A DNA stretch of 64,000 bases from Vibrio sp. BS-M-Sm-2 (GTDB lineage Bacteria; Pseudomonadota; Gammaproteobacteria; Enterobacterales; Vibrionaceae). The translations under genes were made by a program, and so were the position numbers. The stretch spans positions 620,001 through 684,000 of the forward strand of contig NZ_CP167894.1 of NCBI RefSeq assembly GCF_041504345.1. The letters are read 5' to 3'. Shown one piece after another: positions 26,971-38,700 of the stretch. The notes beneath the pieces were generated by a model, which saw only the letters and a program-made list of their open reading frames with translations, had not been told where the DNA came from and made no database searches. Each line of letters starts with the position of its first letter. Position 1 is the stretch's first letter.

Positions 26971-29068
26971 TTAAAGCCCCCACTTGTTTCGTTGACCTAT
27001 AATCCACTCTTCCTCTATTTCTTCCTCTGTACGCACATCAACATGACTCAAATCTTCCAGTGCCTCTTCATCTGTATAGCTGTCTTCAGTAATACTATGC
27101 TGAAAGGATTTGCTTGCAGCTTCCTGCATGCTTTCCCAGCCTTGAATAATTTTTTGGTTAGGATCGGGCTTACAGACGGACTCCAAATTTAAAACTTTCC
27201 AACCCCATTGGAATTTTTTTTGTTGTAATTCAGTATCGCAGTACCAATTATAGTATCACCGTCGCCAACATTGTGGTTTGTCATAAGTGTTGGCGGAACA
27301 AAAATATTGTCGTCAGTAAACCCCATTCCATTAGATGCTCGAACACTACAACTAAAGTCTTTATACACGAGTGAGCTTGGTGTTTTCTCTGTCGGTTCAA
27401 CCGATAAAACTCGATAGCGTTCGCCCTGCTTAGTTTTAAACTGAGCGACATTTACAGCAAGAAAATCACCTTCCTTTACAGTAAAGTCAATATCTGAAAA
27501 ATGTACAACTGAACTAATTTTCCTGTTTACAATGAAATGAAACACCTTTTTTTCTGATTCACATGGTCAACTACCGCAACATGATCGGTAAAGATGTCCC
27601 AGCTAACACCACAATCACGATTAGCTATCAAATAAACTTGATATCTACCACTAGCATCATAGTCGCCTTTAATGCTTAACCCAGATCCGACATCACCAAA
27701 TTTGTGCTTGTTTTCAGGAACTGAGATTTCTATTGGTTCAACTTTACCGTGCGGTACTAGATACAACTTTCTTTTTGGTTTATTTGGCTTATCAGGTAAA
27801 GTGAATTTTTCACCTATACAAGCCTTCACGAATGGTAAATCGCTAAATAGTAACTCTTCTGCCTTTGAAACATTGGATTGATAATACTTCTTGTTAGATT
27901 CTGTAGCAGCAAAGCTTTTGTACCACTCCTGAGCTTGAAGCTTCTCAACATCTTCTGGAACTTTCAGTCCGTCCTTCGTTTTAGAGGCTACGACTTTATC
28001 TACTTCATGTTTGGCTTCAGCAAACTCCCCTAGAGAAGCCAATGCTTGCGCCATTTTAATACGCACTTTAGCTGTAAATTTATCATCGGTATAACAAAGC
28101 AAAGCCTTACAATAGCAACTCAATTCAATTGACTTATCAAGATCTGCATTAACTTCCCCAAGCAATGCCCAAGACCAGTAATCACTGACTTTAGAGCGGG
28201 TAACATCGGTAGCAAAACTTAAAGCCTCTTTACTTTTCCCTAATTTTAAGAGTAATTTCGCTTTATTGAGTTTGAGCCAAATATTTTCAGGAAAACGTTC
28301 AATAGCATTATCTAAATGTGGGAGAATATATTGTTGATTCTCAATAATATCAGAAGCAATAGATTCCTTAGCAGCCTGCTGTATGACTTTTTCAGCTAAC
28401 GATGGATATTGAACCCCGTTATTGTTGATATAAGGTTCATAGTCCTCTTCTCTGAGAGAGTCTAACTGCCAATACCTCGAAAAGCTGATGAGACTAAAAC
28501 TAGAATTACCAGCTAACTTAGCTGCTTGTTGTAGTATGCTTGAATGCAATAGTGACGGCTTTTCAACTAGATTGAGCTTGAGATAGTCAGCTAACAACCT
28601 TTTTGAACTTGATACATTTATGTGCTCTTGACCCAACGAGTGCTGTAAGAGTCGAAATAACTCCCACCCTAAAGAGGTTTGTACATTTAAATCACCAGCA
28701 CCTGTGCTGCAAAGCTGCTTATAAATATTAGCAGCCTGAAGGTAATCTCCTTGTTTACTTAGAGATTTGGCCTTTTGTATCAATTGCCCATTAGGGTTGC
28801 ACAACGATAGTGCGTATTGAACCTGAGTCGTTAATATCTCATCACTTGCAGCAACGTCTATCGATTGCAGTTGCTGTGAATAATAAGCTAAGTTCTGTTG
28901 ATGATTGGACTGAGAGTCTCGTTTCAACAAATCGATTAAGCACCAAGCTAACGCCTTAAAACTCCACTCATCAGAAGCATTCACCTTAACAAGCTCTACA
29001 GCCATTTGATAGGCTTCATCAAGCTGCCCTGATTTCCGTTTAGCAAAAACGTCTTTACTAGTAATCAT
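26971..29068 (-). pseudogene. TPR protein with C-terminal OB/S1-like region, split by two poly-A frame breaks
   Basis: Three consecutive frames appear to encode one protein of about 695 aa. Frame 1 (27527-29068, 513 aa) is a helical TPR-like domain followed by beta-rich segments ending VAVVDHVNQKK. At an A7 run (27547-27553) the text moves to frame 2 (VFHFIVNRKISSVVHFSD, to 27189), an OB/S1-like beta domain. At an A8 run (27214-27221) it moves to frame 3 (FQWGWKVLNLESV, to 26971), which has a Glu-rich tail. Each step needs one extra A or a -1 slip. The gene overlaps the RecD-like helicase gene by 4 bp (ATGA), so the two are translationally coupled. Function unknown; it is the last gene of the BREX-type operon. 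Confidence 0.72.
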
Positions 29069-31881
29069 CCACTCAGCCCCTCTGTAAGTATCATATCAAT
29101 CTCACCGACAAGCTCAGAACCTACGCATTTATTTGGTAAAACAGACTTTTTAGTAAATTGTTGCTTACCATTAAAGTTAATATCAAAAACTGCAACAGAA
29201 TTGCCCTTACTAAACGTATATCTCAATGCCCATTGCTGCTCTTCCGCTGAGTTCAAAGTAATACCTGCACTACTCACCAATTCCATCAGACGCTGGTGAA
29301 ACTGATTTTGAAATTCCTGCGAAAATAAAACTTCAGGTACTTCACTCGAATCATTGACCAAGCCAAATTTTAATGGTGCTAGTAGCTCTGCAACCTCGCT
29401 ACTAAACGGATTAACTTCGGTCAACTTAACCTGACTCACTTTTCCCTTTGCGTTATACCAAATATTGATCCGAGCGAATTCACTTCCTCGTTGAATAGTA
29501 TATGCCTCGTGATATTGCTTATGATCAATATCAACTACAGCACAGCCACTAGCTTTTAAGGAGTCACGAACTGAGCCTAATAGCTGTATTAAAAATGCTT
29601 CACTCTGAGGTATACCAAATGTGTTGTCATCTGAGAGATCAAATACTGGAGATTGCTCAATGTTGTTACCTTCAAGCTGTGAGGAAACGGTAGTCTCGCG
29701 CACATTTGCTTTAGGAGCAGGTTCTATAAAACCATTACCAACGGTTGTTACTGATTTCAAACCCCCACCAAGTTTTATTTTGGGAGGCTCTAATAAGTAC
29801 AACTGCTTGGCGGTACGAGTGATTGCGGTATAAAACCAACGGAAATATCCTGCACTGAGTGTATTCTGATGCGTTTTACATTTAACAAAAACATGATTCC
29901 ATTCGCTACCTTGAGCTTTATGGCATGTTATCGCATAACCAAACTTAACACGAAGTGCATTAAAGTACGGATCTGCTCGCAGTGTTTCTTTGAACTCTAA
30001 GCTATTCCTACGTAGGTTTGAATGCCGCATACAAAAATCAACATACAAAGCCTTATTTTCATCTGAAGATAACTGTGGTTGCTCTGAGTAAAGTAAATTT
30101 TCGACTATTTTTGCCCTAAAGAAACGCGCGGTTCCTGTGAGATCTTTAAAACCAATGCCCACCTCTCGGAAGCTCAGCTCTACCTCGACTCTCTTCTCTT
30201 TACTTTTTGGGTTTAAAACGACTCTTCTTACTTCACTCGGCCCAAGTACCTGACGAACTAAGCCAAACTCACCGTTAGAAATATAGAATCCATAGCTGTC
30301 ATTGTTTGAGACAGCGATGACTTTGTCGCCATTTGAAATTTCTGGTTGTTCTGGAAAGAAGTGATCTCGAATTCGACAGTTATATTGCATCACATCACGA
30401 TTTGAACCAGCAACGACTATAGACTCACCGTTGATCTTCCCCTGACATGACTCAAGATATTTAGGTAATAAATCAGCGTATTCTATTTCCTCAACATCGG
30501 CAGAGGTAGTGTCTAGACTAAGTTGGTTAAAGACTCCTGCTTTCAGTGCATTACGTAACTGAATTGAATTTTTCATTACACCGCTGTCAGCTTTTTGTCT
30601 GACAACTTCAGTTAACTCGTAACTTACCGTATCTAACCCAAATTTCTGTTTCAGGTAATCTGCGGAGAGTGCAGGTGAAAAACTCATTCCAACTGGCGGT
30701 AACTGTGCATCGTCCCCAATAAAAATAACTTTCTTACGGTGATCATTGTGATCTAAATTTACGAACTTCAATAAATCACTCAATAACTTTCCTGAACCAC
30801 ATCGGAAAAATTCATTATCGTTGTATACATCAGAAATCATAGAAGATTCATCAATGATGAATACAGTATCAGCAGATAACTCATTTACCGCGATCTGAGC
30901 ATAGAGCTTGTATGTCTCAGACTCTTCACCTGATTCGTCTCGATATTCAACTAAATCTTTGAAAGAATAGATTGTTTTATGGATAGTGAAGGCGCTGCAT
31001 CCCGTTTTATTTGAGATAACCTTTGCAGCTTTGCCCGTAGGCGCAGATAGTACACACGTACGACCGATTGACCTAAAGTACTCAGTAAGGCCTTTTGTAA
31101 TGAAAGTCTTACCAGTACCCGCATAACCTTTTAGTTGAAAGACACTCTTTTCTTTATTAGAAAGAAATTGCTCTAATTGCTCTACAAGTTCAGCTTGCCC
31201 AGCAGTTAAATTATATTCCGAAAAGCTATCATGAATTGAAATGTTCTTATTAGTTACTTCCTGTTCAAAATCAATAGATTGAGCTGCTTGCTCTGCACTT
31301 TCCTTAAACCTCTCAAGTTTAAGCGCATCAACTTCCCCACGAAGTTTAGAAAGCTCATCTAAAGCACTTTGCTCATTAGCTTCAACGGATAACAGCTCCT
31401 GTTTAGCTACTTCTAGCTGTGATTTCAACTCTTCATTGCTTTTAGATAGCTGCCCAAATGAATCTGGTTTCTGTGGTTGAACGAAGGCTGGGTAACTTTC
31501 ATCTGATTCACCACTATATGCTTTATATAACCATTGACCTAAAAGGTAGGCCTCTTTAATTAGCCAAAGAGCATCGTCAGTTGTTCCTTCATCATGATGT
31601 ACCGCCCTATTCCCCTTCATACGAAGCGCATGAAGTTTCTGACACACATCATCACCAACAACTTCGATAAACTCGTCGGACTTGAGTTTATCGATTAAGT
31701 TGGTTCGTGGCTCGCACGGCAGGGAAAGCTCACGATACAAAATACCCACAAGCGCTTCACAGAAGCAACGAAGTTTTGTTAAAGACGACTGAGGGTCAGT
31801 ATATGCATAACCCTCTGCGTATTGAGCAAAACTAGCTAACTGAGGCCAGCGATGCTCAAGAAGTTCAAAGTTCCCAGCCAT
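29065..31881 (-). CDS. DUF4145 / RecD-like SF1 helicase in BREX-type operon
   Basis: A 938-aa protein. The N-terminus (about 1-130) is a DUF4145-like helical domain with the tail LHALRMKGNRAVHHD. A coiled coil follows (about 150-200). The helicase core has Walker A GYAGTGKT, motif Ic APTGKAAKVI, Walker B IIDESSMI, motif III GDDAQLPPVG, motif V YAITCHKAQGSEW and motif VI FYTAITRTAKQLYL, the RecD2/SF1B set. About 200 residues of unassigned C-terminus follow. It lies 47 bp after pglZ. In type 1 BREX this place is usually taken by brxL (Lon-like). The protein may replace or supplement BrxL, which is inference. Confidence 0.82.
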   Translation of the reverse strand: MAGNFELLEHRWPQLASFAQYAEGYAYTDPQSSLTKLRCFCEALVGILYRELSLPCEPRTNLIDKLKSDEFIEVVGDDVCQKLHALRMKGNRAVHHDEGTTDDALWLIKEAYLLGQWLYKAYSGESDESYPAFVQPQKPDSFGQLSKSNEELKSQLEVAKQELLSVEANEQSALDELSKLRGEVDALKLERFKESAEQAAQSIDFEQEVTNKNISIHDSFSEYNLTAGQAELVEQLEQFLSNKEKSVFQLKGYAGTGKTFITKGLTEYFRSIGRTCVLSAPTGKAAKVISNKTGCSAFTIHKTIYSFKDLVEYRDESGEESETYKLYAQIAVNELSADTVFIIDESSMISDVYNDNEFFRCGSGKLLSDLLKFVNLDHNDHRKKVIFIGDDAQLPPVGMSFSPALSADYLKQKFGLDTVSYELTEVVRQKADSGVMKNSIQLRNALKAGVFNQLSLDTTSADVEEIEYADLLPKYLESCQGKINGESIVVAGSNRDVMQYNCRIRDHFFPEQPEISNGDKVIAVSNNDSYGFYISNGEFGLVRQVLGPSEVRRVVLNPKSKEKRVEVELSFREVGIGFKDLTGTARFFRAKIVENLLYSEQPQLSSDENKALYVDFCMRHSNLRRNSLEFKETLRADPYFNALRVKFGYAITCHKAQGSEWNHVFVKCKTHQNTLSAGYFRWFYTAITRTAKQLYLLEPPKIKLGGGLKSVTTVGNGFIEPAPKANVRETTVSSQLEGNNIEQSPVFDLSDDNTFGIPQSEAFLIQLLGSVRDSLKASGCAVVDIDHKQYHEAYTIQRGSEFARINIWYNAKGKVSQVKLTEVNPFSSEVAELLAPLKFGLVNDSSEVPEVLFSQEFQNQFHQRLMELVSSAGITLNSAEEQQWALRYTFSKGNSVAVFDINFNGKQQFTKKSVLPNKCVGSELVGEIDMILTEGLSG

Positions 31882-31928
31882 TTATAACCTTTATTATCAG
31901 TGTGACTTCATATGTGAGTCACTTTTAT

Positions 31929-33965
31929 TTAGCGATTAATATTCAATACAGGCGTCAAACACTCCTGTAATGACAGTCCACCATGATTATAGTGATCGCC
32001 CGACACATAGCCTGAGATACCAGGAGCCATCGCGATAGAAACGCTCGGGTTCCAGAACCAAGGGACGACTAAACCATCATATTGAACATTACTCTTCAAT
32101 ATCGCGCAGCGACGTTGACGGTTTGTTCCCAATGACTTGTGAATTTCACCTTTTGGTAAGCCATCTGGCACCCACAACCAGCCGTGGTCTGTGACGATTT
32201 TGATCCGCTTCCAATCCGCGTCCAATAGACCTCGGATTCGTGCGACCACATCATCCAATACCTGCTCAATGTACTGTGGCATCTTTAACTGTTGCTTGTG
32301 ACCTAAGTTATCTAGGTCTCCAGTTTGAACCCAGGCATAACCATTCGGTTCACCTGTTTCGAGGCCATCTAAGTATTGCCAGCCTCGTTCGGCAAGTAGC
32401 TTCTTGAGGTAGTGACTACTAAAAGACGCTTGTGTACTCGCTAGCGCTGGAATGAAGTCATCGTTATCCTCTAAACCCGTTAGCAAATCAGCCAGCGGTG
32501 TTACTGCGGCTTTGGCTGTTGCTGTCAATGACGGGAGCGCAGACCATTGCGAAGTGAGATCGGTAATTACACCAATGGCTGAAAGTTTGTTCTCCAGTTG
32601 CTTAGCGGTATCAAAACGTAGCCCATCAACAAAGAAAATCACTTGGCTACCAACAGAGTAGTTTGCTGATGTTTCTTTTAACTGTTTTTCGCCAGGGTAA
32701 CCATTCAATCGGACTTGATCTTGGAAGTTAAGCGCCACCCTTTCCAACCATGGCGTATAGATAATAGCTAGTACATCCGCAACCAACTGCTGATGGTGAA
32801 TATCTTTCGCTTTTGCCATCGCACTTAGCACTGCTGCATCAGCCTGCCAGAAACGACTGGTATACAACTCAGCCATGCCCTCTGGCGAACCTGATGTAAA
32901 TGGAATCTCTGTATGCTCAAGAACAATCGTAACTTGCTCTAAAATGTCTAACCAAGGAGAAAAGCCTAGCTGAGACCATATCCAATCTTGGCGCGATTGT
33001 TGGCTATTCCACAGTGTAGTGAACGTCTGCTTAAGGTTCTCACGATTACTGCCCGCAATATGCTTAAATGCACTTTCAATAACAGATTCATCACGCAAGT
33101 TTTCGGATAAGTAATTTTGTGCCTCAAACGCAAGCCCCGATGGTACTACTGTTTTTAGGCGATCAACCAATGCAGAAAGATTGCTTGCTGTCTCTTCAAA
33201 TCGCTCCCATACGCCTTGCCATTCACCTTGAGCATCACAGAGCAGCTCCAAAGCAAGTGCCATATTCGCTTCGCTCGGTTCAAAGCCGTATCTTGAAATG
33301 CAGGACTGGCTGAAAATATCCCACTTACTGCCTTGCCATTGCTCAGCTTTTTCTGTTGGGTTGTTTAGCCACCCCAAAATGTCTTTAATAGGATCATCGA
33401 GAACGATAGAGTAAAAATCTTCGGCTTCTAACTTTTTACCCATCAGCTTCGTAGCTGGTGTTTCTAGTAGATCGGGTAATACCTTCAGTATCGCGTCTTG
33501 AGTTTTAGTGTCTTTTGCAAGGTCGAGTTCTAAACCTACTTTAGGGTTAGTTAGAAATGAACCAACAGACCAGTCACGTCCTGCCGTGTTATACGCCCAC
33601 CAGCAACCACGGTATTGCAGCTCAGCCAATGGTTGCAAATACTCAGGGCATTGCTCAATAGCTCGCAAATCTTTTCGCCCAACACCAGGAAGATAAATGA
33701 TTGGCGTTTTATCTTCAGGTAGTTCGCACTCTTCTAGTTTTGCGGCAATCGCACACTTAACCCAAATCGCTGGGCCTGTACGCTCTTCTGGCTTGTATTC
33801 ACCGAGTTCAATAAGTTCAGGCAACTGTTGTTTTATGTATGGCATTGCGGATTGCCACTGGCAATCAATGTCTGTCCACAAAATAGCAGCAGGTGCCACT
33901 TGAACTGACTTATTAAAAGTTGCTGCTTTTCGCAACTGCTCGATTAAATAATTAACGACTAACAT
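31929..33965 (-). CDS. pglZ: BREX phosphatase-domain protein PglZ (type B-like)
   Basis: A 678-aa PglZ, the alkaline-phosphatase-superfamily component of BREX phage defence. Metal-site motifs are visible: FFVDGLRFDTA with its Asp, KIVTDHGWLW with Asp-His, and HYNHGGLSLQE near the end. The N-terminal region with RGCWWAYNTAGRDWSVGSF is typical of the form annotated as PglZ type B. The start is ATG 33965 (MLVVNYLIEQL), which overlaps the TAA stop of the upstream nuclease gene in TAATG. A longer open frame to 34061 exists but would overlap the upstream gene by 97 bp and is unlikely. Confidence 0.9.
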   Translation of the reverse strand: MLVVNYLIEQLRKAATFNKSVQVAPAAILWTDIDCQWQSAMPYIKQQLPELIELGEYKPEERTGPAIWVKCAIAAKLEECELPEDKTPIIYLPGVGRKDLRAIEQCPEYLQPLAELQYRGCWWAYNTAGRDWSVGSFLTNPKVGLELDLAKDTKTQDAILKVLPDLLETPATKLMGKKLEAEDFYSIVLDDPIKDILGWLNNPTEKAEQWQGSKWDIFSQSCISRYGFEPSEANMALALELLCDAQGEWQGVWERFEETASNLSALVDRLKTVVPSGLAFEAQNYLSENLRDESVIESAFKHIAGSNRENLKQTFTTLWNSQQSRQDWIWSQLGFSPWLDILEQVTIVLEHTEIPFTSGSPEGMAELYTSRFWQADAAVLSAMAKAKDIHHQQLVADVLAIIYTPWLERVALNFQDQVRLNGYPGEKQLKETSANYSVGSQVIFFVDGLRFDTAKQLENKLSAIGVITDLTSQWSALPSLTATAKAAVTPLADLLTGLEDNDDFIPALASTQASFSSHYLKKLLAERGWQYLDGLETGEPNGYAWVQTGDLDNLGHKQQLKMPQYIEQVLDDVVARIRGLLDADWKRIKIVTDHGWLWVPDGLPKGEIHKSLGTNRQRRCAILKSNVQYDGLVVPWFWNPSVSIAMAPGISGYVSGDHYNHGGLSLQECLTPVLNINR

Positions 33966-35771
33966 TAAAGCCTTTCTTTGTTCGAAATTGGTAACGGGTA
34001 CATCTGCAAAATCTGTTGCACAAGATCTTGCGTTCGACTGTCGATTTGCTCGACTGACCATGAATCAGCTTTAGCAAGCTCAGCATTGAGGTACAAACCA
34101 TTATTGTATCCCACTAGGGCTGCCTTTCTTGTCCTGCCTATCTCGCTTTTCAATAAAGCTTTTGTTTCCAAGCGTACTGTTGTAGCCAGAAATAGTCAGA
34201 TTACCGAGTTTATGAGCGTGTGTTTCCAAATACTGCTTCGCCAAAGCCTCATCACTTTGTGCGATCATATCGACCCAGCACTGAGGAACATTTTCTCCTT
34301 GCGGGAAGATATGCTCAATAGTCCAGACAAACTGCTTACCTTTAACAGCCCACAAGTTGCGCTCTGTCTCTCGTGTCATCCGACTCTGCTCTAGCGCACA
34401 CAACACGTAACGACACACCGACTTATTGTCTGCGTATAAGTTGCCTGACAAATCACGTTTAAATGTTTCGTCATCAGCACTAACTCGACTTAAGCTCGTC
34501 GCCACCGCATCAACAATTTCATCCCCTTGAAGAGTTGGTATTACCCCAGTCAAATCCATAAAGATTCGAGTAAGATCGCGAGTGGCAGGTTTGTCGGTTG
34601 TATTACGTCTAACAAAGAAAGCAATCAATAACTTGGTGATATTTTCTAGGTGATCAAATGACAACCCTAGCTTTTCTTGCTTAGCAAAAAGCAGCATCAG
34701 AAGCAGATAAGAAGGCACCCCTTGAACACGTTCTAAATCTTCAAGCAAATAAGAAAACCTTGGTTGCTCTGGAACCTGGTTATGGCAAATGATCTGTGCA
34801 TACAGCTCGGAATGCTTAATCATCTTAGCAAGAAATGTCTCTGCATCATGTGAGATAAGCTTCTCATAGACTTGCATCAGGTTCGACTTAGTCGCAACAG
34901 GAACACTAACTATGTCTTTCAACTTAGGCTTAAACGCATTGTAGTATTGCCTAAAAAAGCGCTCCTGAACGCCATAATCATCACCGAGGTAACCTAATAC
35001 CTTCGTCCAATTATTGAAATGCTTGTCAATTTGGCCTTCATCATCACTTTCAAGCTTAGCCAGGAGCTTGTTTTTGATAAGATCGATCGCGGTAAGTGGT
35101 ACACCTCTGTTGTTCAATGATTCAAATAATGTGTACGCATCAGAATGACTTGCCACCTCAATCTTGACTAAGGTTGCAGTATTAACTTTTTCAATTAGTG
35201 ATGTTAGCGCTGACACTCTATCGCTTGATTCTTGGAGATATTCCTCAATTCGAGAGCTGAAATGTCGAAAAGCTCGCACAACTCGCCGATTACCTGCATT
35301 TGATGGGTAGTCGGCTTCTTTGAGTACGCCCGCTTGATTTAATACCCAGAAATAATCCTGCTGATTGCTATTTTGAACCTGCGGCACAATACGAGTCTGA
35401 TCTGCATTGCTTTTCAAAATCAGCTTATGCTTCAAGTTATGAAGTTCGAGTTGTTGTTCAAATTCGAGTTCTACGTCCAGGTTCTTGAAGCAGGAGTATA
35501 TGGCTGCTTTAAGCAATGACAGAGTAGTCATTCTCTGTTGACCATCAACCAGCTCTAATGATTGTACGGCTAGTGCGTCAGTACTTTGGTTGATACAGAT
35601 AATAGAACCTAAAAAGTAGCTTGGATCATTATCGAGCAAGTCCTCAAATAATGTGTCCCACTGCCATTTACCCCAGGTGTATTCACGCTGATACCTAGGG
35701 ATAGCGTAGATGACTTTCTCATCTACGCTAAACAGGGCAGAAACCGCGTAGTTTTCTACCGACTTAATCAT
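33965..35771 (-). pseudogene. GmrSD/BrxU-like DUF262-DUF1524 nuclease, frameshifted near the C-terminus
   Basis: A DUF262 N-terminal NTPase domain (YAIPRYQREYTWGKWQWD at residues 22-39; LVDGQQRMTTLSLL near 85) and a C-terminal DUF1524 HNH-type nuclease domain (TIEHIFPQGE; HKLGNLTISGYNSTLGNKSF). This is the architecture of type IV modification-dependent restriction enzymes (GmrSD), called BrxU when inside BREX loci. The reading frame stops at 34101. The family-typical tail YNNGLYLNAELAKADSW continues in the +1 frame to 33965, so one extra G in GGG at 34107-34109 breaks the gene. It overlaps pglX by 8 bp upstream and pglZ by 1 bp downstream. Motifs are otherwise intact. Confidence 0.85.
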
Positions 35772-38700
35772 TCACTTGTTCCCTAGCCGCTTTCTTTTCA
35801 GCGAGCGTCAGGTGATGATCGTTAATACGACTACCCTCTTTCTCACCGTAGACTGGGCCAAGGTCAAACCATGGAGCTGAAACTACATCTGTGCCTCGAT
35901 CTTTTTTCCAGTGGATGTTTGGCTTACCACGCAGTACACCTGCACCTTTTTTGCCCACATCTTTCGCTAGCATAAATGGGCGGATGTTGAGACGTACCCC
36001 ATCATTCAGATCTGGGTTCCAACCAATAGGCTGTTCTTCTAACCGCTTCCAACGCACGAAAATATCTAAACCTTTTTCACCAGCAAGAATTGCCTCTAAC
36101 TGCTTTTTAAGGTTTTCAGCCGCAGTTAAGCGAATATCGGCACCATCTTTGCCATCAGCTAAATCACGTTTCTGGGTACTGATCCAGTCATCCAGATAGG
36201 TGTAGATCAGGCGCTCAAGCCCTTTATAATCAAGCTTATGGTAGTTAACCAGTGCAGAGAAGCCATCTTTCAACCCATCCCAAACTTGCCAAATAAACGG
36301 ACGGTGTTGGAACAGTTTTGAGTGCTGGTCAAAAAACTTGTCTCGCAACCAGCTTTCTAGATCTTTCGCCTTTACTGCTTTAAGTAGATTTTGTTCGACT
36401 GAACTTGTCCACTCGTCACCGTAGGCTTTATGTAAAATCGCTTCTAAACGCTTAGCCGCTGTTCTCTCACCACGTACTGCTGGAATACAAACTATACCGT
36501 CATCATCAATCAAGTCCGTAAAATCAGTATTCTTCTTAATGACTTCACACATTTCTGGCGCAAGTTCCATTTCAGGATCAAGTTCAGCAGGCCATTGGTA
36601 ACCGAGTAAACGAACAACAGCGACTTGAAGTACTGAATCATCTTCGCGATTATTACTTACGGCAGTAGTTTTAGCCTCTTCGTCCCAAATAACTGATGCG
36701 CATGGGTGACCATGATAAATCCATTGCGTTGGATCATCCGAATGAGGTAGAGGAAGACCATTAGGATATTTTTCGTTAGCAACAATTGACCATTTATTTA
36801 GGTCAAAAGGTATTTTCACTAAAGTTGCATTTGTGACCTTTAGTGATTGGTCTACCTTTCTTACCTCCTCCCCAAAACTATCTGAAGAACAAAATGCCCA
36901 TATCGCCTCTAAGTAATGCTCGTTCTTTGGCATTATCGTAGCAACATTTTGATGAAAACGTTCCGAACTATATCGATAGGAAAACAATTGTCCCATACGA
37001 TGAACTGCAATTCCCTTCTTACCTACAGCTTTTAGCCCCTTAGAAGGGTATGCTGTTGGTGATGCATGTAGCCTTCCCTTACCTTGTTCCCAACGAACTA
37101 GCCAGGATAGGCCATCAAAGCGTGTATAAGAGTCTGGTGTAGCTTGTAGCCATTCCCAAACTTTAGAGTTTTGGCGCTCTATTTCCCAAAAACCTGCCAT
37201 GTACATTGGATCATCGCTACTTTGCATTCCAACTAGTCCATCCGCATATTCACTCAAAAGCGGAAGCTCATTCTCGTCCCCTAAGGATATTCTCGCATCA
37301 GGATTAGATAACTGTGTGCTTTGTCGAGTAACAAACAGCTCACTAGTTGGCAGCATTTCTAATTTCTTCTCCGCACTTCCATAATCAGAAACATCAATTG
37401 CCGATATCATGTGGTTTTCAAAGGGTCTTATGTTCGAAACTGTAAGTAACTGCACGTTGAAGTCCCACATTGGTGTCTGAAACCCTTTAGCACCAAGTCT
37501 AGCGATATTATTCCACGTATAGTTTTGCAGTAACTCCTCTCTGAATTTCTTGTAGGTAGTCAAGAAAAGCCAATTCTGAGGTAGTACAATACTCGCAACT
37601 CCTCCAAGACTGGAGGACAACCGTAATCCATATTCAAGGAACACCGTAGCTAAATCATTTTTTGAATTCGGATATTGCTCGTCGACAAAGTTTCTCAATA
37701 CATCTGACTGCTTGTTCCTAGTCAAGTAAGGTACATTTGTCAAAACCCAATGATACTGTTCAGAAAGCAAGTCTGCTGATTTAGCTAACCCATGAGCAGC
37801 CGCTTTCGCTTCAATACTTGCATTCGCTTTTTTATTTATTGCATTTTGTAATTGAACCCACGGTAAAGTCTCTCTTTCCTGAAGATTTCTCGTTGGGTCA
37901 ATCAAACTCCCCAAAGTTGGCGCATCTTTGAAGGTATGTTGCATCCAAGTAATAGCATCTGTTAATGCTTCGTCACCTTTCGCTAGGTCTTTCCACTCTT
38001 TTTGAGCTTCAGCAATCGACATACCAGAACAAGCTAATTGGAGCTCAGGCAACACACGGTAACCTCCCGAATTGGGGTAGCGCCATGCCTCTAAAGCCAG
38101 CGCAAATGCAGCCAGTTCTACACATCGTTGGTCTAGTTCTAAACCATGGATATTTTCGCGCAGTACCGCATCAACCGCTTGCTTCTCAGACATCCCTTCA
38201 AGTTGCATACGCATAGGAACAAGCATCAGAAAAACGGCAACCAGGAAGTGTCCAGAGCCACAGCAAGGATCGAGTGTTTTAAGCTCCGATAAGTGCTCAG
38301 GCCATTTTTCAAACCCACCCGCTGCTGGTTTCCATGATTCTGCGTCCTCTTCTTTAGAGAAACGAAGGTACTCTAGAGGAACCCCAGGAATAGCCGCTAA
38401 CTCACGAAGCTCTTGCTCGTTGTTTGCGCGAATTAAATCGTCTTGAGAAAGACGCTTGTTCGCCCACCAAGCGCCAAGCGCATTGTCGAGTAGGAAGCTC
38501 ACCATGTACGGTTCAGTAAACAACTGCGTGACAGGGCTTAGTTCTTGCGCACCAATTTTCACTCCAGACTTGTTTACCTGATCTTTCTTCTTGGTTTGCC
38601 AGAACTGGTAACACCAACCTAAGCTGTCTTGAGCTTGGTAGGTTTGAGGGTCTAATTGTGCAATTAGATTTTCTAACTCTTCAACGCGGTTCATCGACAG

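Noticed and set aside
26971..27186. Independent 71-aa gene
   Set aside because: A shift at the A8 run joins it in frame with the preceding part, reading WGWKVLNLESV across the junction; no ribosome site is visible before its Met.
27189..27545. Independent 118-aa gene after the TPR gene
   Set aside because: It starts inside the TPR gene without a clear ribosome site, and its first residues continue the TPR protein's C-terminal sequence if the A7 run is shifted by one; treated as part of one split gene.
33966..34061. Upstream start for pglZ
   Set aside because: It would overlap the C-terminal tail of the nuclease gene; the TAATG overlap at 33965 is a much better start.
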